Origin: Aplysia californica
Taxonomy: Eukaryota; Mollusca; Gastropoda; Aplysiida; Aplysiidae
DNA: 64,000 nucleotides
Direction of reading: 5' to 3'
Assembly (NCBI RefSeq): GCF_000002075.1
Contig: NW_004798104.1
Location: 204,356 to 268,355 of the forward strand
The translations under genes were made by a program, and so were the position numbers. The notes under the pieces are model-generated. The model had not been told where the DNA came from, made no database searches, and worked only from the letters and a program-made list of their open reading frames with translations. This document shows, in pieces, positions 28,301 through 34,300 of this stretch (position 1 is its first letter; each line of letters begins with the position of its first letter).

Positions 28301-31300
28301 GTTAAGCTTGGCAAGGGTAAATTTTCACTACAACCTGCACAGCCTACATAAGACTAGCCTAGAATGTACTAGAAAACCGGATATTTGGTGAGAGTGCCCC
28401 TCACGCTGTACAAAGAGAGTGATGGACTGCGTTTACAGTACACACCCTACTTTCCACTGACGCATAGGTCTCGGTCTAGGGCTGGCCGGTTGAATGTTGG
28501 GGGGGGGGGGTGGATGGGATTGGGGGGACTGAAATGTTTTTTGATTGGTCACTGGAAATGTATCTTTGAGAGAAAGTTTCTGACTGTTGTTTGAGTTTGA
28601 GTGACTGCGTGTAATGTTTACAGTGGAAACCTGATATAACAGGGATGGTGGGAGTAGAGAAAATGTCCTGTTATATCCGATCCCTGTTAAATCAGAAATG
28701 CAAGGAAAGTAAGCATTTGTGGACTAATCCAGCTGTAGTTATTCATGGGTAGTTTCCTTTAACACAAGTACCAATGAACAGGGGTTTTGGCACCAACTAT
28801 CTCCTTGCCTCCTTAAACCACATCAGAAGAGCTTCTGCATCGGGTAGTCTCATCTTCTTTCGATCCAGAGCAAACTTTCCATTAGGGTATGCTGCCACTA
28901 TCTTCTCTCTATCCTTGATATGGGTTTGAATCGACCTTTGTGGAATGTTGAACTGAAGACAAATCTCTGCCAGTGGAGCTTGCTTTTTGTCAAGAGCCTG
29001 GATTATTTCGGGGGGGTTTTTTGGTCAATTGAAAGACATTTTCTCTTGCGCTTGACTTCGTAGGTGACAGTAGACACATTACGCGTGCGTGTTGCTAGGT
29101 TTCGGGCTAGATCGAGGTCTGCAGCACACTGCAGCCCTCTCTCGCTTCACACGTTGCATGTGCTTGCAGTGGCATGGCTTGCATGGGCTTGCTCCATCAC
29201 TGCTTTACTCTCTCTCTCTCTCTTACTTTTTACACATTGTTAGCGAGCCTTTGTCCCTGTTATAACCGGTTGGGCTCTGATGGGGCCCTGTTATTGCCGA
29301 TAACTTTTAATAGAGACAAAGAGTAGGGAAAATCAGGGATTTAAAAAATCCCTGTTATTACCGGATCCCTGTTATTACCGGGCCTGTTATATATGGTTTC
29401 CACTGTAGTTAGATCTAGATCTAGGCTTGATGCGCAACGCATGTGATTGCCGTAAAACACTATACAGGCCTCTATCGGATTAAAGATTAGCCAAGTAGGC
29501 CTAGTAAGCTGCGCTCGAAGAACTTATAACGTACTTGTTCAACGAATCACAAGAGAAAATGTTTCTCGAGGATGATTCTGCATGAATTTATGGTCGGGGG
29601 TGGTCGCTTGGAAAGCCACATGGCTGGTCCGTCGTGTCTATGACTAAGACTATCTCCAACAGTTTCCTCTTAGGCTATCTGTTCCTGACGTTTATAGTGC
29701 ATATTCATTACATTGAGTTTCTCTTCCCCCCCCCCGTTCAACACCTTTGTATTCTTAACCCCTGTCGGGGAATCCTTCACAAAACAGTCACATCTCGTCA
29801 CATTATCTGCCAAAATGACCCCCTCCTCCAAGGGAGATCACTAGAGTACAATGTAATAAGGAACTGAGATGACTGCGTCCCTTCCTCCCCTTGCAAAGGT
29901 TCAAGTAAACGCACGCTCCGTATAAAGACACGTTAAGGAGCCCTCCCGAGCACCGTGCGTTTAGGCGGAGACTACTGTACTCTACAAACACTGGTCAAGA
30001 ACAAAAACTATGGAAGTCACCAAACTTTAAAGGCCATTTTCTCGCTAATTTTACTTCTGAAACTAGGCGACTCCCATCTCCTTAAATAACAAATATATTT
30101 ACTTCTTTTCAAGATAAATGAATGTTTTTAAAATCAAAAGCAGCAAGACAAATGAATAACCTTTAAAATAACACAAATAACTTTCTGTCCCCGGAAGAAG
30201 TTGCATTTGAAAATAGCAAAAGTTGCAAGGAAAATTAGCAGAATTTGCAAGAAGCCTACAGCTATAAAAATATCATGGAATACATTGTTGGTATGCTCAT
30301 TGCAATCAAAGTAACCAACATGAGTTTTGGTAGATCAAAATCAAAAGTAAATGTGAATGTCTACAAAAAACAACAACTGGATTCCACACATAAAAGTGTT
30401 TTTAAATGGACATACAAGTACAAGGTGTTCAGCCAAAAAGGAAATTTTTTAAAAACTTCCAAACTGGCTGAAAAACTCAGGTTTCATTATTTTGACCAGC
30501 ACCTGATTTCACTGCAATGCCTCACATATATATATTGGGGTTTTTTTTTTGGGTAATGCAAGGGAAGATGTTGGAAGTAGTCATTTGTACTGGTGTTGAA
30601 CGGGTGTTGGTTGGAGCAGGTTTGACTGTAGATCTGCCATGTTGTGTTGTGTTTCAGGGCTACCCGAGTGAGCTGATCCCCCTGGTGGTGGCTGGAGTCC
30701 CCTCCATGCACATCTGTCTGGACTTTATCCCGGAGCTCTTGGGACAACCGCAGCGCAACAAACAGGTACGGCCTGCCACTCTTACTTGTTTTTGGTTTTT
30801 GTCTATCTGCTTCCAGTTCTCTATCCCCTAGATTAAATTCATTAAGCTATGAGAGGCCCAATTTAAAGAAAAAGCACAAGAAAAAGGGTGTAAAAAAGCG
30901 GATTGTGCAATAACTTAGTAGAGTTATCGTACAAAATTCTATCTGACATTTTTGGCCGTTTTGAATAACTTGGACAGGCCGAAGAGCTAGAACTCAAATG
31001 GCCGCTGGATCGGAAAAGTAAAGTAAAGAATGACTAGGACCATGAGGTCAGAAATCAAATGCTCTATCAAAATCGTGAGATTTTTCGGAGTCGTCAAAGA
31101 ATTGCATGCGTGAAAAAACTTGACATGATGTGAAATTCACAATTTTTTAATATCAAATTTCCCAAAAACCAGATACTGAGCAGATAGAAAACTGTGTAAT
31201 TCTAAGGTAGCAGACTGTCTGTTGCTTTTTTGTTTGCTTCGACTTTGAGTTTAATTTTGACCAAACTGCCCCGCGTACCCCCCACAATGTGTGTTTCCAG

Positions 31301-34300
31301 GTGTTTGGAGTCCAGTTGCTGGCCCAGCTATGCCGCCAGTACCACCTGCCCAAGTCCATGAACATCGCCAAACTGGGCATCGACATCATGTTCACTCTGC
31401 TCTCGGGTGAGTAGATCTTCTTCTTTGAGTTCCCTTTCTAGATCTTAGCGATACGTTGCCTCAGGGCTATTTTGTCCAAAGTTCACTCTTTACTTAACAC
31501 TTTTCCTACCGCAAGCCGCATTTTGCATGTTGGGGTAATCAAAGTTCATTCAAAGTAGGAGAGTTGCAGGGCTTCGGAATTGAGGGGAGGTGTCTGATGC
31601 AATAAAGTCTACGGCAGCAGGATAAGGCTGTGGTGCAACTGATGCTAAAATAAAAACGATAAGTGGAAGTGGTTTTGGCGTTTGACAATCGAGTGCGTAA
31701 CATTAGAGTACTGGCTTGATGATTGTATCTTCAAGATTGGTGTTCCCGGATTTGTCAGTGATGACAAAGTGAATAGTGGCAATGAGGAAATGCCACTTTC
31801 AACCCTCGGAAAGCTCTATGTTGGATACTGTTTTGCCATTGTCAGAGACACAGTTTAGATCATGTAGGAGGCGGATTGCTTTCACCCTGCCTGTCAGGGG
31901 GGACATTCATTCTTCCCAGGCTCAGAGGGACACAACTTCCCAGAAGATAGACTAAGATACTCAATAAAATTCATCCCCCACATTTGAATTGAGCTTATAA
32001 CTCCTGCATGCAACGGAGAAGAGCGTAACCATTACTCCTTAGATTCTGGTGAAACTATGTAGAATGTGTGCTGACTACAGCGTGTGCAAATTATTGTTGT
32101 AAGTTTTTCTCGGTAAGGAGTGTTAGAAGGCTTGATTGCTTTTTTACCCGTCCTCCCCAGCTTGTTTTCTGGCTTTTACTATGCACACCATCATAGTGCC
32201 AGCATGTTTTAGCATTATTTTCTAGAGTAAATAAATAGTGGGCTTAAAGTTAAAAGGTGAATAGGTCTACCTGTGTTGAAACAGTATACTGTATACAAAA
32301 TGTTCCATTTTAACTTAAAAAATCAGCTAACAAATACACTCTTAGAAGATGAAATGCTCCTATGCTGTGAAATTTTACAGTTATTGTCCAACTCTGTGGA
32401 TAATTTGGGTGCTTTACTTGAATACTGCAGCATGGTAAATCCCATTATATCTTATATCTCTCTTGCTATTCCTCCTCAGTGCTGGAGAAGAGTGAGTGGG
32501 TGTCGTTCTTTCGTCAAACTGTGCCGAGTCTTCTCCCGATATGCGAAGCATTCCCTCCCCTTTGCGACGAGTCGACGTCGCTGCTGTCTCAGATTGGCCG
32601 CGTCTGCTATGCCCACATGACTGTGGTAGGGAATGCAGCCAAGACAAGTGAGTTGTTTTTTTTTTAAGTTTGAATAAGTTTTTCCAGCAGTTGAAACACA
32701 ATAAGTGTCGAAAATTAGGTGTTACAAGAGAGTAACAAACACAAAAAAGGAGAGATAAGGACGATAAAGGGTTGATAAAAAAGAAGAAGCAAACCACACC
32801 GGATGGGTATACTTTAGGCTCATTGTTATCATAGTTCATATCAGTACAGTGGAGCTCGGATTCAACGAGAGGAGATGGATTCCCCATTTTTTCCTTCTTT
32901 AAAATAAATAAAAATATCCCGGATTCAACAAGCACTTACATCAGCAAGCTCGGATTCAACAATGGTCGCTTCTAGGGTGAACAGCCCCCGGCAGACGTGG
33001 CTTCGCTCATTTTTTTTCCCACCACGAACTTTGTCTATTCCCGGAAACCATTCATTGCACCTGCATTGTGAACCATTATTCACTTAACCGATTGCATGCG
33101 ACCAATCAGCGGCCTTCTTTCTTACCCAACACCTGCGTTGTTGGCCCGTGTGTGTCTGGGTCGGATGGGCGGCCTGCCCACGTGTGACTGTGTGTGTGTG
33201 TGTGTGTGTCAGGGGGCACCAGCGGTCTGGGCATGGAACGTCGCAGATACAAACGCGTCAGTCTTTTTTCCCCCCGGCAACTGATCATTTTGCAATGATA
33301 AGCTAGTCTTGATGTAGATCTACGCAATGAATTTTGCGCTGGTCCATGGAATCTCAAGTTGCCGTATGCTATGCAAGACTCTACCTACACAGCAACACAA
33401 CTTTTTGGCAAACAATCCGGAAGACACAGACGTGCATTTGAACAAATCGGTCTTTTTCTTTGTACGGCTCATAATATGCTGGCATTTCAGGCACCACTTG
33501 TTACTTCTCTTTATAAATTACTTGCTCAGTGCCTGTAATTATCTACACAAAATCTCATGTTTACTATAACGAACACTTGGATTCAACGAGATTTTAGGTC
33601 AGGCCCGGCGACTTCGTTGAATCCGAGTTCCACTGTATCATGTTGGACTACAGAAAAACAGACGTTGAATATCCTAGCAACAGCAGATATATACACCGAG
33701 CAAGCCAATTGCTCGATTTCACTGATGAGGAGTTAAATGTACTATCTTGGGTGACAATGATCAAATTGCATTGAGGGTTATACATTACTACACTGGCCTG
33801 AACTTCATTAAAAAAAGAATAGGAAAAAAAAGCCACATGGCTGGGGGGTGGGTGATAATTTTTTATTATTATATGTTGGAGCTGTGAACACTAATTGAAG
33901 CACCAAAATGTTATTAATAATAACATGGCCTACCTTTTAGAGTACAGTCCGTGCCGGCTTTAAGCACACCGGCATAAAAGCACGTTTCGGACTCAAGCAC
34001 GCTAAACGGCTCTTACCGAATTTTTGCTACAGTGGAAACCATATATAACAGGCCCGGTAATAACAGGGATCCGGTAATAGCAGGGATTTTTTAAATCCCC
34101 GTTTTTTCCTACTCTTTGTCTCAATTAAAAGTTATCGGCAATAACAGGGCCTCATCTGAGCCCAACCGGTTATAGCAGGGACAAAGGCCCGTTAACAATG
34201 TGGAGAGAGAGAGAGAGAGAGAGAGAGTAACGCATTGATGGAGCAAGCCCACGCAAGCCATGCCACTTCAAGCACACGCAGCGTGTGAAGCGAGAGAGGG

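Noticed and set aside
30245-30556. A small gene of 103 codons
   Set aside because: Biased AT-rich composition, no motif, inside an INTS2 intron.
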